From Candolleomyces eurysporus (lineage: Eukaryota > Basidiomycota > Agaricomycetes > Agaricales > Psathyrellaceae): a stretch of 64,000 nt of DNA. The position numbers and the translations under genes were made by a program. This document shows, piece by piece, positions 1-10,441 of this stretch (within the stretch, counting starts at the first letter, position 1; the number at the start of each line of letters is the position of its first letter). The DNA lies in assembly GCA_027579435.1 (NCBI GenBank), contig JANBPK010000707.1:1-64000 (forward strand), given 5' to 3'. The notes under the pieces were generated by a model. It saw only the letters and a program-made list of their open reading frames with translations, had not been told where the DNA came from and made no database searches.

Positions 1-1
1 G

Positions 2-196
2 ATTGGTGAAACGAAGGTAGAACACCCAGCCCGTAAAACGGTTCGATTGTCTGAAACATCTGCAAAGCGAAGTGTGAGAAAATGTGTGACCGTGACGGCC
101 TCAGAAGAAGATAAATTTGTGGCACTACCAATAAAGCCCGTTGAAATGGAGCCTATCATGGAGATTCACGGCGATGACCCAGTCAAGGACCAATAA
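2..196 (+). CDS. C-terminal end of an unidentified protein, cut by the window edge
   Basis: An open frame enters from the left edge and runs 64 codons to a TAA at 194-196. It reads as a charged tail containing EHPARKTVRLSET and TASEEDKFVALPIKPVE, ending in DDPVKDQ. The lysine, arginine and glutamate content and the lack of hydrophobic stretches suggest a disordered cytosolic or nuclear C-terminus. There is no domain to name, and the rest of the gene lies outside the window. The call rests only on the long open frame and its coding-like composition. It could also be a chance frame. Confidence 0.45.
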   Translation: MGETKVEHPARKTVRLSETSAKRSVRKCVTVTASEEDKFVALPIKPVEMEPIMEIHGDDPVKDQ

Positions 197-688
197 AAAA
201 CGTCTAGAAGCAGCAACTTATCTCTCTACGCATGGGATACCTGCCGTCGTGTGGGGCACGGATGCCACCATCTTGCTTGCACCTAATTCTCGGTCGACGT
301 TCACCTCGGTGCAGAGCCTTCTCGTATCCGACTATCTGGTGCAAGCTGCGGCCGAAACGATTTGTCGCGGTCTTCCGTATGCTCTTTCTGAATCTCCAGA
401 GAGAATACGAGAGTATCGTCGCATAGACCCTGACCAACCAACCTGTTACCCTCAATCGTCATTTCTGACCTCCATCCCCCCCCGGTGGAAGAAATCACCC
501 CCTGGTCGATGATGATTCACCCTGCTTCATACTTTCAATTTGATATTCTTGATGGCACAAAATCTTTTCCTCTGGAAGTTGCTCCCGAAGTCCGTTGTCC
601 AACCCGCACCGCTTTCGTCGACTCTATCATGACCACCGCCTTGGATCCACCTCTTGGCTACATGCATAGATGATTCCACGGCTCCCTT
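197..688. other. Intergenic stretch with no supported gene
   Basis: Short overlapping open frames occur on both strands, but none has a domain, a convincing start context or exon-like boundaries. I see no clear repeat or RNA gene. Confidence 0.5.
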
Positions 689-1117
689 ATGGTCTATTTG
701 GCCTACATAATGGAGGACACCCTTCGCAGTGAGCCTCGTGTTCTCGCTGACGGTCAACTGGAGCCGGAATCCCGTTCACTGGTCGACAGTCTCAAGGAAG
801 AAAGCAGGCACTATCTTCAAGGCTGGTTGCGGGGAAGCAGAGAGAGCTGGGACGATGAGGTCAGAAAGCGGCCAGAAGTCCTTCAAAAACTCGAGTATGT
901 CATTTTTTCATGTCTGCCGGGTGTAGACTGCCGGACCTCTTTCTATAGAATTGACAAACTTGCCTCCATATCTTTTCATAGGCCTGTCGGAAAGGTATTG
1001 CCTAGTTCTCTTCACATTCCAAGGTGTTCTCCAAGTAATGCTCTGGCATTTGATAGGGTCCCTTTTCCCGACCAGATTGCGCCAAGACTAGCACTTCGAA
1101 ATCGACAGAAGAAGTGA
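689..1117 (+). CDS. Doubtful hypothetical ORF, 142 codons
   Basis: An open frame of 142 codons runs from an ATG at 689. Its first half is coding-like: acidic and basic residues alternate through EDTLRSEPRVLADG, LVDSLKEESRHYLQGWL and SWDDEVRKRPEVLQKLEYV, which would form amphipathic helices. The second half is less convincing and may be read-through of an intron, since a GT follows the LEYV codons. I do not recognise the product. It may be one exon of a decayed gene. The neighbouring 1.1-1.7 kb shows nothing supportive. Confidence 0.25.
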   Translation: MVYLAYIMEDTLRSEPRVLADGQLEPESRSLVDSLKEESRHYLQGWLRGSRESWDDEVRKRPEVLQKLEYVIFSCLPGVDCRTSFYRIDKLASISFHRPVGKVLPSSLHIPRCSPSNALAFDRVPFPDQIAPRLALRNRQKK

Positions 1118-1782
1118 GTAATTCAGCAAATATCGCCGTTGACCTTGTTATTGACGATGTGTGGACAGNCTTAGTCGAACTCTGAACTCGAGCGCCGTCC
1201 ATGGCAGGTCAGTGGCATGCCCTCAAGTCGCCCTTGCCTTGCGGAATGCGCTTCGATTTTTGCGAANGTAGTCGGAAATCTGATATGTATAAATACATCT
1301 TGCACGTCTCGAACGAGAACCATCCGGCCTCGCGCCGGATGGTTCCTCGCCCACTAATGATGTCCTAAGCTCTTGTCGTCCTCGTCTATTCATTGGTCTA
1401 GTATATGTTTCAAGTCAGGTTCCTGGATATGCTTTCTCGACTGTTATCTTATCAGGGGGCGGGACGATCGTGTGGCTGTGACTGGAAATAGCCAATACGC
1501 CACCAACCTGCCGTACCCGGCCACTGGCGCCCAGGTGCTTTGACCGGTAACGGAAGTAGTCAGGGACACAGCTTTACGAGCTGTTAATTGTCGGAATCGG
1601 CTGGTGTGGCCACTGTTGTGCTCTTTGGTATCCTCAACTCCTGGTTTACATTGACTTCGTCGGATAGATCGATCGTCCATTTACGCTATGTGTGCACTAG
1701 TAGGCTGTAGAGTTGGCAGTGCTTTGTCCTCAATTCTTGTTGTCCTTTATGCTTCAGGGGGGTGTGTATGCTCTGGACGGTG
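1118..1782. other. Intergenic region upstream of the first secreted-protein gene
   Basis: No supported gene. A 78-codon open frame on the minus strand (1444-1680) has no features. The right end is the promoter of the next gene. Confidence 0.5.
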
Positions 1783-1790
1783 TATATAAG
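1783..1790 (+). promoter_or_regulatory. TATA box of the first small secreted protein gene
   Basis: A TATATAAG element lies about 115 bp upstream of the ATG at 1905, a spacing that would give a 5' leader of roughly 80-90 bases. Confidence 0.6.
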
Positions 1791-1904
1791 GTTCCCAAGG
1801 ATTGCTACAGCAATACACGACTTCTCTCCAACTCCCATCGATATCCTACCTCAGGAGTCAGAAACCTCAAGTTACAGATCAGCACACTGCTCCAAGCGGC
1901 CACC

Positions 1905-2548
1905 ATGAAGACTCAAATGTTTTACTCTACATCCTTCCTCTTTCTCTGCGGATTTAGCCTACTCCTATCAAGCGCATCGGCTCTCTTGGTGTCCGAGTCT
2001 TCGAAAGCTGTTGAAGCTACACCANCGCTGACGGCCAACTCGAGCATGGTTACACCCTCTCAGAGTCAAGCCTTAAACTCAACATCGGACTTCACCCCTA
2101 GCCCTCAGTGCGAGAAGTACCAAAACGACTGGTACTACATCGAAGAGACAGANAACTGCGGCTACGTGAGGTTTAATCAGGAGAAACAGATTTGTATCGA
2201 AGGGTACGGAAAGTCACGAATTTGCAGTAGTCTGAGAACGTACGTATACTGGGTACAAGCTCTCTTCTACCTCAATCAATGCTGATCTTGCGACGCAATC
2301 TCCAATCTGACAGACAAGAGCGAGTATCTTGCCCGAAGGAACTTTGGTGTCATTTGACACCCGTGCAACGCACCGCCATCAAAGCTGTATCCAGCGGTAC
2401 GTGTTTCTCGTGCTCTGATTCGACATGTTCACAAGCTCATGTTTACCATTTCATAGTGGGTGGTGTCCTCATTTTCGGCGTCACAGCCCTTTGCATCTTT
2501 GAGCGACTTCATCGGCGGGATTACGCGCGCGTTGCACATCGATGGTGA
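1905..2548 (+). CDS. Small secreted or type I membrane protein, paralog 1
   Basis: Three exons (1905-2239, 2314-2396, 2457-2548) join in frame to give about 169 residues. The ATG has a good context (CCACCATGA) and lies 115 bp after a TATA box. The first 27 residues form a signal peptide with a long hydrophobic core (SFLFLCGFSLLLSSASALL). A Ser/Thr-rich stretch follows, then a cysteine-containing domain with CEKYQNDWYYIEE, NCGYVRFNQEKQICIEGYG and VSCPKELWCHLTPVQRTAI. Exon 3 encodes a hydrophobic segment (VGGVLIFGVTALCIF) ending in basic residues, which suggests a membrane anchor. The protein matches its neighbour at 3518 in domain order and in the position and phase of both introns, so the two are tandem duplicates. 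Function is unknown. Two in-frame Ns (2025, 2152) leave single residues undetermined. Confidence 0.75.
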
Positions 2549-3443
2549 TTTTCTTGTCGGAATTGTGGACATGTTCACATATCTACCTCTCCCTGTCCCT
2601 TCGCTTAGCGTAGCGCAATCACGGACAATTTTAGCATCGTTATTTTACAGAGNCTTTGTACTATTGTAGACCGTTTTCATGGATGCGATCTTAATTGCTG
2701 GAATAAAGCTTCTGCTTAGTTGGTGTACGCCTATCAGGCCCCGATCGATATCTTCTGCTTGAAAGTTGCGGAAGGAGCGAGAAGCNTGTTGCAGANCATC
2801 GGACCGCACTGGGAGGCAAGGCCGCGGCCCAGGTCCTCGGTCCACAGTGACCAAGCTCTTGACTACGAGCTTCCAACGTCTTGATCGTCGATTTTGCTGT
2901 TGTCGTCGTCATTAGGACGAAATTTCATCTTCAGAGGTCCAGTTGGCGCTCCGCGCGCCAGACAATGGAAGGAGGTCAACCGATCTTCCTTCGCAACAAG
3001 CGGCGGCTTGGACCTCAATTTGGCTTCCCTTCTATTGTTCGGTGGAATGTGTGCGTACGGCTTGAGATCGAAANTGGAAAGCNGCCTCACCCAAATTATT
3101 CATCGTGGCTCTGCATTGGGCGTTTATTCTTAAGGTGNGGCNTCCAGCGTATGTACGCTNCACTTCTCTGCTCATTATGTCCAGCACTGCCTCGTCGCTA
3201 CANTACTGTTGACCACANCTGGTCAGCACTTAGTCGCGAGGGAGGACTCACTCAGGCACTGNCAGGCTGACGCACGGTGTAATGTGAATGCTGAACGACA
3301 AACGCTGCGATTGTTCTCGCTGCTCATGCCTGCGGTAGTGAACACAATGCTGCATTTGTNGCCCCACTTTCCTCTTGTCCTCGTTGCCAACTTGAAGAGC
3401 AGTATGCNCGCGTGTGCGGTGCCGTAGCCATTGATGAAATAAG
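2549..3443. other. Spacer between the two paralogous secreted-protein genes
   Basis: About 0.9 kb with several Ns and only unconvincing open frames. No third copy of the secreted-protein gene is visible here. Confidence 0.5.
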
Positions 3444-3450
3444 TATAAAA
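3444..3450 (+). promoter_or_regulatory. TATA box of the second small secreted protein gene
   Basis: TATAAAA, 74 bp upstream of the ATG at 3518. Confidence 0.6.
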
Positions 3451-3517
3451 CCTCTCGATCATCCACCAACACCCAACAATTCCTTAACCTCAATCCCCTT
3501 TCCGAGTTCAAAAGTTC

Positions 3518-4099
3518 ATGAAGCTCTCACCATCTCATGTTATCCTAATCGTCGCACTTCTATCGCTAACAATCGCACTCGCTGCCGAGGCCAGACCGTA
3601 CCCCAAAGGTAGCAGCTCAAGCTCAGGGGGTCGGGGGTCCAGCGGCTCGAGCAAGTCAAGTTCGAGCAAGAGCAGCAGCAGTTCAGGATGGAGCAGCTCG
3701 TCGTCGTCATCCTTTTCGAGGACGAAGACAGTCAAGACGAGTTCGGGTCAGAGTAAGGAAGTTCGCATTACGGGTTATGGATCTAATCGGGAGTGCCGTG
3801 AAGTGGAGACGTACGTGCGATGCCTTGCTTNCCTACTCTTCCACCGAACTCGTTCTCACTGACTAAAAACCTGTGGTTCTCTAGTAATGAACTCGTGAAA
3901 TGTCCGTACGAGGGGCTGGGCGCGTATAGCAGATTGCAGCGGCAAGCGATAGAGTTCGGAATAAGCAGTACGTCCGCGTGTCTAGATGCTCAGNGCANTC
4001 TACTGACTAACTGCCCTGATTTTTTTAGTGGGTGTTCTTGGTGTTTTTGGGGCTGGTTTTGCTCTAGTNTTTTGGTGGAAACGGTGCATTAGNAGCTAG
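3518..4099 (+). CDS. Small Ser/Gly-rich secreted or type I membrane protein, paralog 2
   Basis: Three exons (3518-3810, 3885-3967, 4029-4099) join in frame to give about 148 residues. The N-terminus (HVILIVALLSLTIALAAEA) is a signal peptide. It is followed by a serine/glycine tract of about 45 residues, then VRITGYGSNRECREVET, ELVKCPYEGLGAYSRLQRQAI and a hydrophobic end (VGVLGVFGAGFALVFWWKR). The pattern GYGxxRxC...VxCP...QRxAI...hydrophobic helix matches paralog 1, and both introns fall at the same places in the same phases (2 and 1). The low-complexity Ser/Gly spacer replaces the longer cysteine-containing region of paralog 1. A cell-surface or effector-like role is possible but is inference only. 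The stop TAG is at 4097-4099. Confidence 0.75.
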
Positions 4100-4360
4100 A
4101 TCTGGTCTTCTTAGCACTTACTTTGGTGTGCCAACCGGCTTCCATTCTTTGTGCGATCTCTCGGTGCACCAGTTGGNCATGGACCATCTCGTCACGCTTT
4201 CTTCATTGGACAATAGCTCGGTACGGGCAAGTTTCGGTAGAACCATATCAGGGTAGTGAAAGTAATACAAAAAATCTGAGGAGAAAATAAACAATTATAA
4301 GAAAAGNGTCCTTCGGAGTCATGAAGACTTCGACGTCCGGGTGAGTGGCGTGTATCCGGC

Positions 4361-4949
4361 CTAAAAGGTCGAGTAGTCCACACTACCTGGAGCCAATATA
4401 CGAGTAGACCATTGGCTAATNGGCAAGAAGCTAAACAACTCGCCCAATTCTCTCTTTTTCCAGTCGGCCGCTCCGCCGGTGCTCGAGCTGCACCTTACAA
4501 TATAATTCCACCTCTCACCTCTCATCCCAAANAGGGNCTTCTCATTATCGGAGAGTGTGTGCCACATATCCCGCAAAAGAACCTTGTTCTCGAAATCATC
4601 GAACCATTCTGGGGGGGGACAGCACTCGAGCCGCCTCGAGGTAGAACTCCCAGCTAGCATTAGTGAGCGTGCATTGAGATGGACAAGGGTTGGAGACAGA
4701 TAAAGTCTGACAATAGAGATCCCAGAGNCTCTTTGCTTCGGCCTGGGCCCAAGCGCGGACTTGTAGAAGCATCTGGTCCTGCACGGCCTGAGAAAAGTAT
4801 AAGTTGAGGAGCTTCTGGTTGACTTGCAATTGGCTGAGGGCAACGCCGTTNCGAAATCCCAAGTCGGGGTTGANGGAGAGCATTTCTTTATTGAATAAGG
4901 TGACAGCGTCGGGGGGAAGAGGGACCTTCGGGTCGTGCTGATGAGGCAT
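4361..4949 (-). CDS. HMG-box-like family protein, member 1 (frame break at a G8 run)
   Basis: An intronless frame starts at ATG 4949 and reaches a stop at 4361 if one base is adjusted in the run of eight G at 4611-4618. Block 1 near the N-terminus reads PLPPDAVTLFNKEML, then SQLQVNQKLLNLYF. Block 2 near the C-terminus reads LLRDMWHTLSDNEK, then GMRGERWNYIV and ELGELFSFLP. Both blocks match the genes at 36001, 51723 and 53454. The first resembles the start of an HMG box (PPNAF...) and the second its helix 3 (W..L...EK..Y). A TATA box lies about 125 bp upstream. It is the most diverged of the intact-looking members. The G8 break may be a sequencing error, since Hsf1 breaks at an identical run. 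DNA binding is plausible but unproven. Confidence 0.65.
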
Positions 4950-5070
4950 GTCAGTGGCTGGTCTTGGGATGAGATATGTCGATGCCGATGTCGATGCCCT
5001 GGTAGCCGAATAGGAAGAGAGTGAGGGTTGATGGTTCGATGGTTGGCTGAAAGCACAGGAACCACGATGA

Positions 5071-5078
5071 ATATATAT
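5071..5078 (-). promoter_or_regulatory. TATA box of HMG-like member 1
   Basis: A TATATATA stretch lies about 125 bp upstream of the ATG at 4949 on the minus strand. Confidence 0.5.
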
Positions 5079-5222
5079 ATGCAGAGGACCGTAGAAGCAA
5101 AGCAACCCAAGACACAGGCGCAGCTGCGTCCAAGCACGCAAAGCCATCATCGACGGTGGCTTTGACCGTAAGGCCAAGCCCGAGTCCAAGGATTGTGTGC
5201 CTTGACCCTCCCTACCGGCCAA

Positions 5223-7290
5223 TAGACCGACCGAATGTCCCCCTACCTACCAAGCACGAGCGTTGAGTGGTGCCAGGGTCGCAGACACCCTTCCGACAAC
5301 TACCACAGGAGACAATGTATGACACGACAAGACATTGGGCATTTAGGGGACACTGATTGAAATAAAGGCAAAGCATAGAACCTGATGCCCTGGGGCAGCG
5401 ATCCTGTCTGCGGCAAGCGGACCTTAGAGCTAGGCTGTGACTGTGAGAGCCACCGTTACTTGTATGTTATATACGATGAACGAGGTATGAAAGCCAGCGA
5501 TACCTATTGTGAAAGTGAGAATGTGAGTGGGTACCAGGTAGGTACGGTGAATGGATGCCTACCGTTTGAGTGAGGTTAGGCTCCCTCTAAGGCCAGACGC
5601 TTCGGCGGAATGTCAAACAAGTCTACGGGTCGCACAAGGAGGAGGTGACAGGGAGGGTCATTGAACCAACACCTCACATTCCTAACAGCACGAGTACTCG
5701 AAACCAAACGCGCGACACCAGCACAGCTATGAAAAGGTCAGCTCCGAAAACCCGAACACAAAAAAAATCTTCATCGGACCGAGATTATTTACGACAGGAT
5801 GGAGCCCGGAAAGCAGGAAAGAATACGATCTGACCCTGCGCAAAGGAGAAATTTGCAAATTCACCGACCCACGATTTGCAAGGATCTACTATCGGCACAC
5901 TGGTGCGAGATTCCCTAGTCAAAAAGTCTAACGGATCTGAGTGCACGGAAACACGGAAGGGAGAGTTGGATCTCTGGGGCATAAAACGCGACAAGGGTTT
6001 AGATCTCACCGGCATTCACGCAAGCCAAGATCGAATGAAACGAGCTGAATCGAACGAACGGTCAGGGAGGCCTTCAGACCAACAACGTCTGTCAGCGGAG
6101 CGATCGCCGCGGCGCCACACCACACTCGACATAGGCCGCCGTGCAAAAAATAGGCGCCAGACATGTGTGATGTTGACCAGGACCGCGAGCCCGAGCCTAG
6201 GCTAAGTGACGCGAACAGTTTCAGGATTTGCGGGACCCGCATATCTATTAGAGATACGTGGAGGTTCCGAGGAGGCAGCGGGTGCCTGGAGCGAAAGCAT
6301 CGGGTGTTCCGTCTTTCAAGGCTGTGCATATGTGCTGACAGGTTGACACTACTAACCGTACAACCGAGGGGCGGTGGATTCCGCAAAACGGGGCCGCCCA
6401 TAGACATCTTGAGTGCACACTTGGAGTTTCATGCTGGCAGAATTTCCCGAGGATGACCAACATAGAATGTAAGCAAGGTCTGGAATGTAACCAACAAACG
6501 TTCTATCTGAACTGCGAAATTGGTGTGCGGAAATTTTAGAGGGACAGATGTGATGGAGTAAGCGTCTGTATTTGAAATTACAGGACAGTCTCTATTGCGG
6601 AAATCAGGGTGCTGGAGACAATAGTCTTCTATTTCGACGACTTGGCGGCCAACTCTTCGCTAAGCAAAACCTAGAAAAGACAAACGTGACACGAGAATCG
6701 TCAGACTACGTGGTGAGTTGAAGATGGTTCAGCGACGCACATGTGCACCACCCTGTCCACTCTCCCATTGCTGGTACCTCACAGCGGTGAGGCCTCTCTT
6801 CTCAGCAGCGACACGGTGTTCCTCCTTCAAGGATTGGCGGACCGCCCTGGCGGTGATTTGAGCAAACTTGTTGTAGCTGTAGACACCATGTTAGATATCT
6901 ATAGAGCACTGGAAATAATGAAAACATACGTGAAGATATTTCTCCAGGACATCGTGACGGTTGTGGGCTGAAAGTAAAGTGGTTGAGCTCGACGTTGAGG
7001 ACAGCAAAACCAAACGGGATCCCGGAAGAATCCGAGCGCGTGAGCTCCACGTGCACAACGCGTGACCCCACCGATGACGTAAGTTACCGGGTCCTCGTCG
7101 CCTCGCGACGTCGTCCGTGAGCTTTATTGGCCTTGTTCTCCATCTTCCAAGACGACGACCACGATTCCCCCAGCATTCCTTCACGACCCTCTCGATACTG
7201 AAGACCATATAGCCCATTAATCTGCGAGAAAGCGGCCAACGACAAGCTCCGAGCTCTCACAGCGACCCCCCAACAACGACCACCATCAGA
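5223..7290. other. Intergenic region with no supported gene
   Basis: About 2 kb of unremarkable sequence. The longest open frames (6006-6407 minus, 6163-6456 plus, 6891-7217 minus) overlap one another and show no domain or codon pattern. The last 200 bp form the promoter and leader of the Rab gene. Confidence 0.5.
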
Positions 7291-8699
<1,409 letters not shown>

Positions 8700-10227
8700 T
8701 ACGTCGACGGCTCGGTTGACTAGTCGGCGTTTCTGTGAAGATCGCCTCCAGGTAACCCAACACATTGTAACACACGACGTGGGTGTGGGTACCATGTATG
8801 CGCGTCTTTGACCCGCCTATTTGCACACATGTTTGTATTCCCTTCCATTTTATGACGACTTGATCCTGGATAGTTGTACTTTGTATTTTCCTATTCTTAT
8901 TTCGCTTTCTCTGGTTTCTATGGCCCTTATAATGCATGGATTATTGGCTTAATATTGCAACCGGATTGGTCGATCGATCTTTCGAGCGGTAAAACCATAA
9001 TATCCCTCCCTTCGGTGGGCTTCTAAAAGTTGAGTTAATCTGGCTAGGTCGTTTTGGACTGGCTTATATCAAATATGCGGGATTCTGTCTGGACTCTGTA
9101 GACGGTGTGTGAGCTTCCAATTACGCTTCCTTGGTCTTGTCTAGTATGGTCAAACACTCCGTTTCGTCTAAGGATAAGTCAATGGAGCGGGTCTCTGTAG
9201 GCTGTGTGCGCTTCTAACTACGATTTTGAGTCTAGTCTGGTCAAACACATGTGCAAGTACATCACCAAGCTGACTGGAATTAATTGAACGAGCCCGTGTA
9301 TCAGAAGGATTTCTGATTTTCTTTGAGCAGGGTTCTGGTTTTCTACAAGCGGGTCACATCCCGTACTCGAACACTCGCCCGTGTTGGGCTTCATGGGGAT
9401 GAATCGAATTCACGTTTTATGTTCACCGACCACTTCGGTAGATCCATCCATCCTGTCACGCCAGACTGGGCGTCATCAGCATTGTCCAACGGCACTTCAA
9501 ATATAGTATATCAATCAAATCAAAGGGCTGCAAGATGCCTGTGCAAGGGACCGTCGAAGATCGATTTATAGTAATGCTCTACATTACATCCCATATATAC
9601 TAATANCATCACATCTAGACGCGGNGACAGTTGAAATTGGGCAGTATTCTATTTTCTATGTAGCCTCCCAAGCAGATGGCCTGAGTCGGCCTTTGTGGGA
9701 TGAATCAAATTCATATTCGACCCATCTTGTGCATCCAGGTGGTATCCAGTCANGTTCTCCGGGAGCGTTCGCCATCTTGAGCACCTTTTTCACTTCGATA
9801 TATCAATCACCAATCCAGCGCGCCGCAAACTATCTGCTACAGGGACTATTGATCCTTGATCTACCGTCATGCATCACGCACCCCTAGTACACTGACACAT
9901 CTGAACGCCGCTGCACCTTACGCTGAAATTAAGTTTGACTTTCTGATATGTACATACGTCNTTACCGTACACATACATCGATACATCGATGAAAAGTGCT
10001 NCTAGGCTCGTGGATCATNGAATCAAATCAAATCCGCGAATCGAGCGTCCCTGCCTCCCTGAGGCCATACCTCAGGTTTCAAGTGGCGCCCGTTGCGATC
10101 GACCCTCCTACTTACCTTGGAANAATGATTCCAAGTACACGTACATCTCTCCAAGCGCTTGCCGCCACGCGCCTAGATAATTGTTAGATAAGCGCTTGGG
10201 GTCCGTGCCGTCTGATATCATCGCATC
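8700..10227. other. Gene-poor region with diverged direct repeats
   Basis: No supported gene. A diverged duplicate of about 70 bp appears at 9088-9161 and 9186-9250 (both with CTGTAG...GTGTG and GGTCAAACAC). A longer diverged pair lies at about 9320-9590 and 9670-9890. Confidence 0.5.
9320..9890. repeat. Diverged direct repeat pair, about 220-270 bp each
   Basis: Copies at about 9320-9590 and 9670-9890 share, in the same order, GGGATGAATCnAATTCA, a TATATCAATCA element, and GGGAC...GATC segments near the right end. Divergence is high, so the exact limits are uncertain. No coding capacity is evident. They may be remnants of a non-autonomous mobile element. Confidence 0.4.
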
Positions 10228-10441
10228 ATGCATGACGTGCGGAATGGAACGGGAACGCCAACCAACAAACTCTACAGCATCCACGAGCTAGCCTCGAGGC
10301 TCCCGGCTTTGTGTACGTAGATGGGCACGCATCGTTTCCGAAAGGTTTCAAGGAGGATTCAAAGTTCCGACCCATTTCCATCGAGCCATCGGAGATTTTA
10401 TCACTGTTCGTGGCCATCGTCCCTATTAACGGTACTAAACG
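10228..10441 (+). pseudogene. Orphan coding-like fragment
   Basis: From an ATG at 10228 a short frame (TPTNKLYSIHELASR) runs into a stop. The adjacent frame then carries a coding-like stretch (VDGHASFPKGFKED, FRPISIEPSEILSLFVAIV) ending at a GTAAGT donor near 10442. This looks like one exon of a broken gene with a frame shift near 10300. I do not recognise the family, and no downstream exon was found. Confidence 0.25.
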
